Assembly (NCBI GenBank): GCA_002483105.1
Contig: DLHG01000013.1
Location: forward strand, 434,001-498,000
Direction: 5' to 3'
DNA length: 64,000 bases
Source of the DNA: Bacteroidetes bacterium UBA7674
Lineage (GTDB): Bacteria; Bacteroidota; Bacteroidia; Chitinophagales; Chitinophagaceae
The notes below the pieces were generated by a model that was given only the letters and a program-made list of their open reading frames with translations, had not been told where the DNA came from and did not search any database. Made by a program: the position numbers and the translations under genes. This document shows positions 41,318-50,488 of this stretch, piece after piece. The first letter of the stretch is position 1. Each line of letters opens with the position of its first letter.

Positions 41318-42550
41318 ATGCAAGCAGCAGAACGCAAACCATTATCTCTTTTTAGTATCCCAGTACTGGTAGCAGCACTGGGATATTTTGTTGATATATA
41401 CGACCTGTTGCTGTTCAGCATAGTGCGCAGGGAGAGCCTGAGTAGTATTGGCCTCACTGATGTGCAGATAGGAAGTGAAGGCATGGACATAATAGGTACA
41501 CAGATGATAGGGTTGCTGATAGGTGGTATATTATGGGGGGTACTGGGCGACAAGAAGGGACGCCTGAGTGTACTGTTTGGCTCTATAGTGCTTTATTCAC
41601 TTGCCAATATTGCCAATGGCTTTGTGCAGACTGTGGAACAATATACCATTTGCCGTTTTATTGCGGGTATCGGGTTGGCGGGTGAGCTGGGTGCAGGTAT
41701 CACGCTTGTGAGCGAACTGATATCGAAAGAGAAGCGTGGTATAGCTACATCATTGGTAGCGGGAGTTGGATTGACGGGTGCGGTTGTAGCTTATTTTATC
41801 TCTCAGCATTTCGACTGGCGTGTTTGTTACTTTATAGGTGGTGGATTAGGATTGCTGTTGTTGTTACTTCGTATTACAGTATTTGAGTCGGGCATGTTTG
41901 AGAACATCAGGCATACCGCTGTGAGCAAGGGAAACTTCTTTATGTTCTTCACCAAATGGAGCAGATTTAAGAAGTATTTCCTGGCGATACTCATTGGTTT
42001 ACCAACGTGGTATGTGATAGGGATACTGGTTAGCTTCTCCACGGAGTTTGGTGTGCACTTTGGCATCAGTGAGCCGATAGAGAGTGGGAAGGCGGTGATG
42101 CTGGCCTATGTAGCAATTGCGGTAGGGGATGTACTGATTGGCTTTGTGAGCCAGGCATTGAAGAGCAGGAAAAAAGCGTTGTTCATATTTTATGGGTTGA
42201 CGATCATCGGTATCGTGCTTTATTTTCAACAGTCTGGTGGCAGCGCCACCAATATGTACATCATTTGTGCATTCTTAGGTTTCTCTACAGGCTTCTGGGC
42301 GATATTCGTTACTATGGCAGCAGAGCATTTCGGTACGAACCTGCGGGCGACAGCGGCGACCACTGTGCCCAATATGGTACGTGGCGCATTGCCCCTTATG
42401 ACATTGTTATTTAAAGACCTGCAGTCAGCAGGACATGGGTACATAGAGGCCGCGGCTATTACAGGAGGGGTAGTGATGACCATTACTATTATCGCAGCTA
42501 TATTTACTGAAGAGACATTTGGTAAGGACCTTAATTTTTTAGAATACTAA
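41318..42550 (+). CDS. Major facilitator superfamily transporter
   Basis: A 410-residue, 12-helix MFS protein. The first-loop signature GVLGDKKGRLSVLFGS is present, and helices 4-5 carry RFIAGIGLAGELGAGITL. This resembles the sugar/metabolite-proton symporter group. The substrate is unknown. It starts at the base after the DedA stop and ends at the base before the next ATG, making a tight three-gene operon of membrane proteins (40,592-43,888). Confidence 0.88.
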   Translation: MQAAERKPLSLFSIPVLVAALGYFVDIYDLLLFSIVRRESLSSIGLTDVQIGSEGMDIIGTQMIGLLIGGILWGVLGDKKGRLSVLFGSIVLYSLANIANGFVQTVEQYTICRFIAGIGLAGELGAGITLVSELISKEKRGIATSLVAGVGLTGAVVAYFISQHFDWRVCYFIGGGLGLLLLLLRITVFESGMFENIRHTAVSKGNFFMFFTKWSRFKKYFLAILIGLPTWYVIGILVSFSTEFGVHFGISEPIESGKAVMLAYVAIAVGDVLIGFVSQALKSRKKALFIFYGLTIIGIVLYFQQSGGSATNMYIICAFLGFSTGFWAIFVTMAAEHFGTNLRATAATTVPNMVRGALPLMTLLFKDLQSAGHGYIEAAAITGGVVMTITIIAAIFTEETFGKDLNFLEY

Positions 42551-43888
42551 ATGAACGATACACCGGGCATAAAGCGTCGTAGGTTGTGGTTGTCGATAGT
42601 TTGCCTTATTGTCTGTACGCTTAATATCATCGCTTATCAGCCGGGTTTTATGTCTCCGGATACGCTGGAAGTGTATGAGCAGGCGCTGAATAATTCCTAT
42701 AGCGACTGGCATCCTCCGGTGATGGCCATACTATGGCATATGCTGTTGTATATACAGAATGGCCCCTTGCCTATGCTGATATTCCAGATGCTTCTATTGT
42801 GGGGGAGCATATATCTGCTACTGGATAGCCACAAGGAGAAGCGGTGGTATATACTTATTGCAGTTTTTACTTTTCTTCCTTTTGTACAAAATTTCCCGGG
42901 CTACATTATCAAAGACAGCCACATGGCACTGAGCCTGCTATTTGCCACAGCACTTATGTACCGGGCATATGCAGGCAATAGAAAATTATCCCTTTTGGAA
43001 ATTATTTTGACTGCTTTGCTGATAATATATGGTGGCATTGTAAGGCCCAACGCATTGCCGGCAATAATTCCTTTGTGTGTATTGTTCGGGAGCTTACAAG
43101 CCGGTGCGCGGAAAAGAAGGATGGCATTGTTTAGTACAGTATTACTAGGGGCAGTATTACTGGGTAATACATTACAAAACACGGTATCCGGAGCTTCAAA
43201 AACTTACCCTGTCAGCAAGCTATATATGCACGATCTCACAGGGATATTTGTGAAAACAGGGGAGGATGTGTTTCCACCTCAGCTATATACCCTTACAGGT
43301 CTAGATACGTCTTACCTGCGTAATAAATACAGCGAGGCTACATTTGATCACATTTGGTGGAATAATGACAATAAGAAAATATTGCCCGCGCCAGTGCCCG
43401 GTGCGCTTGCTGATACGCTTAAGCAATATTGGGCTGCTGCAATTTCCGGCTATCCGGATATTTATTTGCACAACCGCCTGACAGGGTTTATGTATTTCTT
43501 AAGGTTAAAGAAATACTCAGAGGATTTTTATTACCATAGTGATGGCATACCTATTAACAAGTACGGGTTTAAATATCATGGGACTGCTGTATCACAAATA
43601 TTTAAAGACCCGATAGAGCTACAGGGCGGTATGCCCTATATGCGGCCGTGGTTTTGGCTCTTCGTCAATATTGCTTTACTGTTCTTTATCAAACGATTAC
43701 CTACGTTGTATCCACGAATGATATTTACAGTGCTGGTACTTTCGAGCCTGTTTTACATTTTGCCTACCTTCTTCTTATTCCAGGTAGATACTGACTTCAG
43801 GTATATGTACTGGAATTGTATAGCCTGTACATTGGCATTGATACTGCTCATTTATCATTGGCGGGACAATAAAAAAGCAGCCGCTTAG
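42551..43888 (+). CDS. Multi-pass membrane protein, GT-C-like
   Basis: A 445-residue protein with about ten hydrophobic helices. The first outside loop has acidic and aromatic residues (YQPGFMSPDTLEVYEQALN, then YSDWHPPV), which is the pattern of GT-C or DUF6020-type membrane proteins that act on polyprenyl-linked sugars. I cannot name a substrate. It follows the MFS gene without gap, so it is third in the dedA operon. A role in surface glycan building is an inference from fold type only. Confidence 0.65.
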   Translation: MNDTPGIKRRRLWLSIVCLIVCTLNIIAYQPGFMSPDTLEVYEQALNNSYSDWHPPVMAILWHMLLYIQNGPLPMLIFQMLLLWGSIYLLLDSHKEKRWYILIAVFTFLPFVQNFPGYIIKDSHMALSLLFATALMYRAYAGNRKLSLLEIILTALLIIYGGIVRPNALPAIIPLCVLFGSLQAGARKRRMALFSTVLLGAVLLGNTLQNTVSGASKTYPVSKLYMHDLTGIFVKTGEDVFPPQLYTLTGLDTSYLRNKYSEATFDHIWWNNDNKKILPAPVPGALADTLKQYWAAAISGYPDIYLHNRLTGFMYFLRLKKYSEDFYYHSDGIPINKYGFKYHGTAVSQIFKDPIELQGGMPYMRPWFWLFVNIALLFFIKRLPTLYPRMIFTVLVLSSLFYILPTFFLFQVDTDFRYMYWNCIACTLALILLIYHWRDNKKAAA

Positions 43889-43921
43889 TACAGGCTGCTC
43901 TTCAAAAGAATATCATTAAAA

Positions 43922-45070
43922 TCAAGCTATTACTTCATCGTACACCTTTATCTCGTTGTACACAGTGTCGCGCTCTACCGGTATTCTGCCTACTGATGTG
44001 ATGAGTTGGCAAAGGTCTTCTGTACTCATTGACGGTGTTTGTTCTTCAGAGCCTGCCATAGAGTATATCTTCGTGGTATCATCTATAGTACCGTCAAGGT
44101 CGTTTACGCCAAAGGATAAAGTGAGCTGTGCGGATTGCCTGCCCAGCATAGGCCAGTAGGCTTTGAGGTTGCGGAAGTTATCCATGAAGAGGCGGGCTAT
44201 GGCATAGAGCTTCATGTCTTCGATCACTGTTACTTCCGGTATGTGCGACATGTCATTTCCCTGGTTTCTGAACTTCAGCGGAATGAAGCAATTGAAGCCA
44301 CCTGTTTTGTCCTGCAGGTTGCGTAGCTGGCTCATGTGGTCAACACGGTGTTCGTACTTTTCAATATGTCCGTAGAGCATAGTGGCGTTACTGTGCATGC
44401 CCAGTGCATGAGCAGCAGCATGTATTTCCAGCCAACCCTTTCCGTCCACCTTGTCTTCGCAAATGATGTTTCGTATTTCGGGTGCAAATATTTCGGCACC
44501 ACCGCCGGGTAGCGATTGCAGTCCGGCATCTTTCAGTTTTTGCATGCCTTCAGCAGTAGTCAGTTTTGCTTTGCGGAACATATAATCAAGCTCCACAGCG
44601 GTAAAGCCTTTTATATGCAGGTCGGGCCGAAGTGTTTTTATCTTTTGTATGAGTTCGCAGAAAAACTCGAGGTTCATTTTAGGATGTACGCCACCCACAA
44701 TGTGTACTTCTGTTACGGGTTGGCCGTCATATTTGCGCACGATGTCCAGCATTTGTTCCATGCTCATTTCCCAGCCTTCATCGCGATGCTTGTATTGGCG
44801 GGAATACGAACAGAAGTTGCAGGTGAACACACAAACGTTGGTGGGCTCTATATGGAAGTTGCGGTTAAAATATACCTTGTCTCCATGCAGGCGCTCACGT
44901 ACATGATTGGCCAGGGCACCTAAATAGGGTAGCTCGGCTTTCTCAAAAAGCAAAACGCCCTCCTCGTCGGAAAGGCGTTGCTCATTCTGTATTTTTTCTG
45001 CTATGTTCAGCAGTTGTTTATCTAAATCTGATCGTCTTAAAACCTGTTCTAAGCTAAATGAATTAGTCAT
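43922..45070 (-). CDS. mqnE: Aminofutalosine synthase
   Basis: A 382-residue radical-SAM enzyme of the futalosine route to menaquinone. It joins 3-[(1-carboxyvinyl)oxy]benzoate to adenosine to give aminofutalosine. The 4Fe-4S ligands are C80, C84 and C87 in CVFTCNFC. Other family blocks are EVHIVGGVHP, GFTAVELDY and LPGGGAEIF. The paralogue MqnC is similar, but FTAVELDYM and the length favour MqnE. Its start overlaps the M43 protease stop by one base (TAATG), so it may be co-translated with that unrelated gene. Confidence 0.92.
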   Translation of the reverse strand: MTNSFSLEQVLRRSDLDKQLLNIAEKIQNEQRLSDEEGVLLFEKAELPYLGALANHVRERLHGDKVYFNRNFHIEPTNVCVFTCNFCSYSRQYKHRDEGWEMSMEQMLDIVRKYDGQPVTEVHIVGGVHPKMNLEFFCELIQKIKTLRPDLHIKGFTAVELDYMFRKAKLTTAEGMQKLKDAGLQSLPGGGAEIFAPEIRNIICEDKVDGKGWLEIHAAAHALGMHSNATMLYGHIEKYEHRVDHMSQLRNLQDKTGGFNCFIPLKFRNQGNDMSHIPEVTVIEDMKLYAIARLFMDNFRNLKAYWPMLGRQSAQLTLSFGVNDLDGTIDDTTKIYSMAGSEEQTPSMSTEDLCQLITSVGRIPVERDTVYNEIKVYDEVIA

Positions 45071-46389
45071 TATTCTAACACTATTTTTCTCGTCACCATT
45101 CCTTCAGCGAAATGGCATTTTACAAAGTAAATACCTTTGCTCATACCTGTAATATCAATATTGTAGATAGTGGTATTAGCTGCATTTTGTTCGTATACCT
45201 TTTGTCCTACCATATTAGTAATAGTAATGTTCTGTAAAGACTCAGGTACGGAGGCAAAGTTAATATTAATTTTCCCGTTAGTAGGATTAGGGAAGATGTC
45301 AAATTGGTTTTCTATTTCGAATTGTGGTACTTCTGTAGGGAATAAGAATATGTTTGGGTCCGGAATTAACGCGGTAGGGTAGAAATTCTGCATAACTGTC
45401 ACCTGGCCTTTGGAGAACATTACCATACATCCGTCTTCCACGTAGTCCATGTAGTTCATATACATCTGCCCGCCGGCGCTGCCTGTGCAGTTGGTTAATA
45501 CCTGCGGAGAGCAAGCGGTATAGTTAGCATCATCTTGTTTAGGAGTATCACCAATACCATCATCATCACTGCAATCATCATTATCGCCCCATATATGGCT
45601 AAGATTGAAGAAGTGGCCTACCTCGTGAGTAGTTGTCCGTCCTTTGTCGATACCTGAAATGTAAGAATCGCTCATGCTGGAACGTTTCCCAAATGCCCTG
45701 TAGTTAATTACCACACCTACCTCTCCGACAGGGAAACCCCATCCTATGAACGAAGCAGGAGCTGCAATACCCAATATACTGGTTTGTGTAAAGTTGGTCA
45801 CCCAGATATTCAGGTATTTTGAAGGATCCCATGCGGCTGCTCCACCCTGGCTAGGATATTTCACATCGCTGCAAGAGAATTGCGAACCTACTGTACCGCC
45901 TGTGGCGTCGTAAGAGTTGGCCGTTGTAGTAATGATCTCATACCCGAGAGTCGACTGACCATTTGGCTTGCGGTGAGCTAGTCCGAACTCCATATTAGCA
46001 TTGCCATATAGTGGTTTGAAAACCGCAGGTATCAGGTTGCTATCCGAATTCATTTTCTGAAAGTCCCTGTTCAGCACTTTCATCTGAGAGTCAATTCTTT
46101 TTATGATACCAGCTGTGCCACCGAGTTGTGTCTGCTGAGCAGCCGTAAGAACTACGTGAATTACTACCGGTATTTTGTAAGCAGCAGTTGATTTTGTGCT
46201 TTTTGCCTGTGCGTTAGCCTGCACTTTTAAAGCTGCCTGCTGACGATTTTCTATATAAGCCTGCTTGATATCGGGACGGCTTTCCAACCTCTCCATCAGT
46301 TTCTCATGACCACACCTGATGCCTTGCGCATATGACAGAGCAGGGCTAAGCAATAAAACAATCAGTAGTCCCGGTAATAATTTCTTCAT
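45070..46389 (-). CDS. Secreted M43-family zinc metalloprotease with T9SS domain
   Basis: A 439-residue pappalysin/cytophagalysin-type protease. Signal peptide (about 1-21, ending SYAQG), a propeptide-like region with Ala/Lys/Gln, then the catalytic domain with HEVGHFFNLSH (about residue 255; HExxHxxxxxH zinc site and base Glu) and the Cys-rich CSDDDGIGDTP region. Residues about 360-439 form a T9SS sorting domain (FDIFPNPTNGKI to MVTRKIVLE). It is exported through the outer membrane to digest proteins. Confidence 0.92.
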   Translation of the reverse strand: MKKLLPGLLIVLLLSPALSYAQGIRCGHEKLMERLESRPDIKQAYIENRQQAALKVQANAQAKSTKSTAAYKIPVVIHVVLTAAQQTQLGGTAGIIKRIDSQMKVLNRDFQKMNSDSNLIPAVFKPLYGNANMEFGLAHRKPNGQSTLGYEIITTTANSYDATGGTVGSQFSCSDVKYPSQGGAAAWDPSKYLNIWVTNFTQTSILGIAAPASFIGWGFPVGEVGVVINYRAFGKRSSMSDSYISGIDKGRTTTHEVGHFFNLSHIWGDNDDCSDDDGIGDTPKQDDANYTACSPQVLTNCTGSAGGQMYMNYMDYVEDGCMVMFSKGQVTVMQNFYPTALIPDPNIFLFPTEVPQFEIENQFDIFPNPTNGKININFASVPESLQNITITNMVGQKVYEQNAANTTIYNIDITGMSKGIYFVKCHFAEGMVTRKIVLE

Positions 46390-46483
46390 TTATATTAAAT
46401 TGATAGTTTGAGATACTTTAAAATTACGGATTTTTATCTATAATTTGACGTATGGGCCAGCGCATTATTGCAGACAAATGACA

Positions 46484-47095
46484 TTATTTTTTCTTCCTGG
46501 CATTTATTTCGTCTCTAATAGTAATAGCCCTTACATAATCTTCCTGTTCCAGTACTTGTTGTAACAGTGTATTGAGCTCTTCAAGGTTAAGGTCTTTCAG
46601 TTCGCCGTTGGAGGGCGCAGTAGTTTTAGCTGCTGTTTTCTTCTCGGGGTCAGCCTCAGTGCTTTCTTCCGTTGGAGTTTCGGTTTGGTCGAGATAAAGC
46701 CCGGCTGTTTCCAATATGTTCTCGAAGGTGTATATATGGCAATTGGCCCTTACCGCCAGCGCCAGGGCGTCAGATGTACGTGAGTCTATTTCTATGACTT
46801 CCTCTTCGTTTTTACAGATAAGGCGGGAGAAGAAAATACCTTCCTCCAACTTGTATATCACTACTTCAATGAGCTCGATATTAAAAGTGGTCATGAAGTT
46901 GGCAAATAAGTCGTGCGTGAGCGGCCTGCTGGGTTGCATACGCTCCAGGGCTACCGCTATAGCCTGCGCTTCAAATCCTCCTATTACAATGGGTAAACGC
47001 CTGAGTCCGTTCACTTCTCCCAGTACAACAGCATACGAATGTGTCTGTGTTACACTGTGAGAGAGGGCTACGATCTCTAATTCTATCTTTTTCAT
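46484..47095 (-). CDS. Bifunctional nuclease (DUF151) with UVR motif
   Basis: A 203-residue cytoplasmic protein. The DUF151/BFN domain covers about 1-140 (LPIVIGGFEAQAIAVALE; SRTSDALALAVRANCHIY). An acidic Thr/Glu/Lys linker leads to a UvrB/UvrC-type motif (about 168-200, LEELNTLLQQVLEQEDYVRA). BFN proteins have been given DNase and RNase activity; the UVR helix pair may bind a Uvr partner. It lies 61 bp after parC on the same strand. Confidence 0.88.
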   Translation of the reverse strand: MKKIELEIVALSHSVTQTHSYAVVLGEVNGLRRLPIVIGGFEAQAIAVALERMQPSRPLTHDLFANFMTTFNIELIEVVIYKLEEGIFFSRLICKNEEEVIEIDSRTSDALALAVRANCHIYTFENILETAGLYLDQTETPTEESTEADPEKKTAAKTTAPSNGELKDLNLEELNTLLQQVLEQEDYVRAITIRDEINARKKK

Positions 47096-47156
47096 TACTG
47101 CGCTATCTTTCAGACCTTATTATCCCGTGAAGATAATGATTTTCCCCTAAACTGTT

Positions 47157-49664
47157 TTAGTCAAACAGGGTAGGATTCTCACTATCATTATCATCAGAGA
47201 CCAAGGTTATATCCTTTAAGTCGTTGCCTGCTATTTTGGTGCCCACTGCCTTCCAGCCGGTAATATCCACATATTCGCTCAGCTGCATTTCTTCCTCAGT
47301 CTGATCAGCTTTCTTCTTACCGATGAGCACCGAAACTACAGGATCCGGGTGGGTGGTCACCAGTTTCAGATAATTGCCTTCCCCTTCTTTTATAAATAAG
47401 TATTTATTTTTTAATGTCTGCGATTCTATCATGAATCGCTTTGCATAATAATTACCCGATTTATTGTCGAAATAGATGGCGCTGATGGCTTTTTCAGGGT
47501 TGAATTTCTCTATAAGCAGTACCTGGTCGGCCTCGTAACGATTGGTGAGCTCAATATCTGTGAGCTCATAAGTGCCGTCTTTGTAAAAAGCGATGATCTT
47601 ATCGTTCTCCTCAAAGTGGCCCAGTAGTGTACCATTGCCATCCTTGTTCAGCCTGCCTATAGACTTCTCATACCACATTTTGAGTGCGGAGAGGGTAGAG
47701 CGGCCTTTTTCTTTAAGCTTTATGCTTTTTATCGGGTATTTGGTCACCTGGTTGCCGCCTGCATTGCGGTTCTTTATCTCCAGCTCTTCAAAAGAGAAGT
47801 CCAGCACCTTGATGCGTGCCTTACTGCCGGGGGATAAAGTAATAGATACTGTCTCTGCTTCGCCGTTAGCATTGGAGGTGAAGTAGTGCACTTTACTATT
47901 AGCATTGCCTTTAGTGAGGTCGTATTCCTTATCGCGGGTGATGCCGGTAACATTGAAGCGTTTACCAAATGCGATTCCCGTTTTGCCATCTACATATATC
48001 ATATTGTAGGTGGTGCGTTCATCATTCTTCTGAAATATGGAAAGGTGAATGATGTCCTTGCCCACGAATGTCTTGTCGGCAACTTTGGTGATCATCATCT
48101 TTCCGTCTTTCCTGAAAGCAATGATATTATCCAGGTCCGAACATTCGAAAGCGAGTTCTTCTTTCTTCAGGCCGGTACCAATGAAGCCTTCCTTCCAGTT
48201 AACATATAGCTTAGTATTGGCGATAGCTATAGTATTGATCTGTATGGTTTCAAAGGGACGGATCTCTGTTTTACGCTCGCGGCCCTTGCCATATTTCTTC
48301 AGCAGGTTTTCGTAGTAGCGGATAGCATAGTCGTTGAGGTGAACGATGTTATTCTTCACTTCGTCTATTTCTGCTTCTACGCCTTTAATGTGTTCGTCGG
48401 CTTTAAAAGTGTCGAACTTAGAGATACGTTTGATGCGTATTTCCGTCAGTTTTATTATATCATCGCGTGTTACTTCGCGGCGCAGTTTTTTCTTGTATGG
48501 TTTCAGGCCATTGTCTATGGCTGTGAGTACACCTTCCCAGGTAGTTTCTTCTTCAATATCGCGGTAGATGCGTTTCTCGATGAATATCTTTTCCAGTGAG
48601 GAATAGTGCCAGTCTTCTTCTAACTCACCCAGGCGTATTTCCAGTTCCCTGAGCAAGAGGTCTTTGGTATGCTGAACGGAGTGCTTCAGCAGGTCGCTTG
48701 CGCCGATGAAGTGTGGCTTATCAGCGATGATGACACAGGCATTCGGTGAAATAGAAACTTCGCAATCGGTAAATGCATACAGCGCATCAATGGTCTGGTC
48801 GGTAGTAACTCCGGGCGCTATCTGCACCAGCAGTTCCACATCTTTAGCTGTATTATCCGTTACACTCTTTATTTTGATCTTACCATTGTCGTTGGCCTTC
48901 AGTATGCTATCTACCAGTTGGGAAGTGGTAGTGCCATAAGGAACGTCTTTGATCGCAATGGTTTTCTTATCCACTTCTTCTATCCGTGCCCTTACACGTA
49001 CCTTTCCACCACGCATACCATCGTTGTAATTGCTTACATCTATCATGGCACCGGTGTTGAAATCAGGGAACAGTTCAAACTTCTTATTCTTCAGGTGCTT
49101 GATAGCGGCATCCAGTATCTCGCAGAAGTTGTGTGGTAATATTTTGGTAGAAAGACCTACTGCAATACCCTCAGCGCCCTGTGCCAGGAGCAGCGGGAAC
49201 TTCATAGGCAAAGACAGTGGCTCATTCTTACGGCCATCGTAGCTCAGTTGCCAGTTGGTTGTTTTATTATTAAAGGCTACCTCCAGCGCGAATTTTGATA
49301 AACGAGCTTCTATATAACGTGCAGCGGCTGCACTATCGCCAGTGCGTACATCGCCCCAGTTACCCTGGGTCTCTATCAGCAGTTCTTTTTGCCCCAGGTT
49401 AATGATGGCATCCCCTATGGAAGCATCACCATGCGGATGGTACTGCATGGTTTGGCCTATAACATTTGCCACCTTGTTAAAACGGCCATCATCCATTTCC
49501 TTCATGGCATGGAGAATGCGTCGTTGTACAGGTTTTAATCCATCTTCAATAGCCGGTACCGCACGTTCTAATATTACATAGCTGGCATAGTCAAGGAACC
49601 AGTCCTTGTACATGTCATTGATCAAAACCGAGTTTTGTTCGGCGTGTTGACTGTTTTCACTCAT
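47157..49664 (-). CDS. parC: DNA topoisomerase IV subunit A
   Basis: An 835-residue type IIA topoisomerase subunit. The DNA-breaking Tyr is Y117 in AAARYIEARLS and the preceding helix reads QYHPHGDASIGDAI. The position equal to E. coli ParC Ser80 is Ala (A81), usual for the Bacteroidota ParC type. The long C-terminal beta-pinwheel (about 490-800) ends in an acidic tail. With ParE (not here) it decatenates chromosomes. GyrA-type wording of the helix (HPHGDSAVYD) is absent, which decides for parC. Confidence 0.93.
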   Translation of the reverse strand: MSENSQHAEQNSVLINDMYKDWFLDYASYVILERAVPAIEDGLKPVQRRILHAMKEMDDGRFNKVANVIGQTMQYHPHGDASIGDAIINLGQKELLIETQGNWGDVRTGDSAAAARYIEARLSKFALEVAFNNKTTNWQLSYDGRKNEPLSLPMKFPLLLAQGAEGIAVGLSTKILPHNFCEILDAAIKHLKNKKFELFPDFNTGAMIDVSNYNDGMRGGKVRVRARIEEVDKKTIAIKDVPYGTTTSQLVDSILKANDNGKIKIKSVTDNTAKDVELLVQIAPGVTTDQTIDALYAFTDCEVSISPNACVIIADKPHFIGASDLLKHSVQHTKDLLLRELEIRLGELEEDWHYSSLEKIFIEKRIYRDIEEETTWEGVLTAIDNGLKPYKKKLRREVTRDDIIKLTEIRIKRISKFDTFKADEHIKGVEAEIDEVKNNIVHLNDYAIRYYENLLKKYGKGRERKTEIRPFETIQINTIAIANTKLYVNWKEGFIGTGLKKEELAFECSDLDNIIAFRKDGKMMITKVADKTFVGKDIIHLSIFQKNDERTTYNMIYVDGKTGIAFGKRFNVTGITRDKEYDLTKGNANSKVHYFTSNANGEAETVSITLSPGSKARIKVLDFSFEELEIKNRNAGGNQVTKYPIKSIKLKEKGRSTLSALKMWYEKSIGRLNKDGNGTLLGHFEENDKIIAFYKDGTYELTDIELTNRYEADQVLLIEKFNPEKAISAIYFDNKSGNYYAKRFMIESQTLKNKYLFIKEGEGNYLKLVTTHPDPVVSVLIGKKKADQTEEEMQLSEYVDITGWKAVGTKIAGNDLKDITLVSDDNDSENPTLFD

Positions 49665-49776
49665 TTATAATTCCTCGTCAATTTCTGCCTGCAATATTAC
49701 TACTACTACATTCATATGCAATGGCTGTGTGGATATTGGGGATAAAATAGGAACTGAAAATACCCATTTCACGGTA

Positions 49777-49807
49777 TTGCCGCATTACAAAAAGATTTAT
49801 ACTTTCG
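49777..49807 (+). promoter_or_regulatory. Candidate promoter of the secreted 197-residue protein
   Basis: TTG at 49,777 and TACTTTCG at 49,800-49,807 (one base off TAnnTTTG) are 20 nt apart, and the ATG follows 15 nt later. Confidence 0.45.
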
Positions 49808-49822
49808 TCTAAAATATAATAT

Positions 49823-50416
49823 ATGAAAATGGTAAGAACCACTTTAACATGCCTATTCGCCTTTGCAGCATTATCTGCGGGTGCGCAAAAGATAAAAGTA
49901 CAGGAGGGTAGCTTAGACGCGATAAAAGGAGCTACCAGTATGAAAGTACAGTATGACTATAGCGACTTTAAAGTAGGCGGCAAGCCGGAAAGCGAATACC
50001 TGGCTGAGAAAAAGGAAGCTTATAACAAGAAAGAAGCAGGAAAGGGCGAAAAATGGGAAAGTGCCTGGAAAGCAGACCGCGAGGGTAGATATCAGAGGCA
50101 ATTTGAAGAGAAATTTGAAGAACATTCAGGAATCGATCTTGATGCAAAAGGTAATGCTGCCTATACATTGATAGTGAAAACTACCCGTATAGAACCAGGT
50201 TATAATATCTATATAAAGAAAAAGAATGCAGAACTGGATACTGAAATGTGGATAGTGGAAACGGCTAACCCGAGTAAAGTGCTGGCTAAGGTAATTGTGG
50301 AAGACGCACAGGGTAGAACTTATGGCTCAGACGATATGGATACGGGTGTTCGTATAGCTGAGGCTTATGAAATGACCGGAAAATCGTTCGGTAAGTATAT
50401 TAAGAAAGGTAAATAG
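49823..50416 (+). CDS. Secreted protein of unknown function
   Basis: A 197-residue protein with a signal peptide (about 1-20, ending AGAQ). The mature part is Lys/Glu rich with a helical middle (EYLAEKKEAYNKKEAGKGEK) and a beta-rich C-terminal half (AAYTLIVKTTRIEPGYNIYI). No known motif; the general build recurs in Bacteroidota secreted proteins. It has its own promoter-like box and a strong terminator, so it is a single gene. Confidence 0.7.
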   Translation: MKMVRTTLTCLFAFAALSAGAQKIKVQEGSLDAIKGATSMKVQYDYSDFKVGGKPESEYLAEKKEAYNKKEAGKGEKWESAWKADREGRYQRQFEEKFEEHSGIDLDAKGNAAYTLIVKTTRIEPGYNIYIKKKNAELDTEMWIVETANPSKVLAKVIVEDAQGRTYGSDDMDTGVRIAEAYEMTGKSFGKYIKKGK

Positions 50417-50435
50417 TAAGAATGTAAAATAATGA

Positions 50436-50470
50436 GCGGGCAGTCCATTTTAAGGACTGCCCGCTTTTTT
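50436..50470 (+). terminator. Terminator of the secreted protein gene
   Basis: An 11-bp perfect stem (GCGGGCAGTCC) with loop ATTTTAA is followed by six T. Confidence 0.85.
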
Positions 50471-50488
50471 ATGCCTATGTTTTAAGCA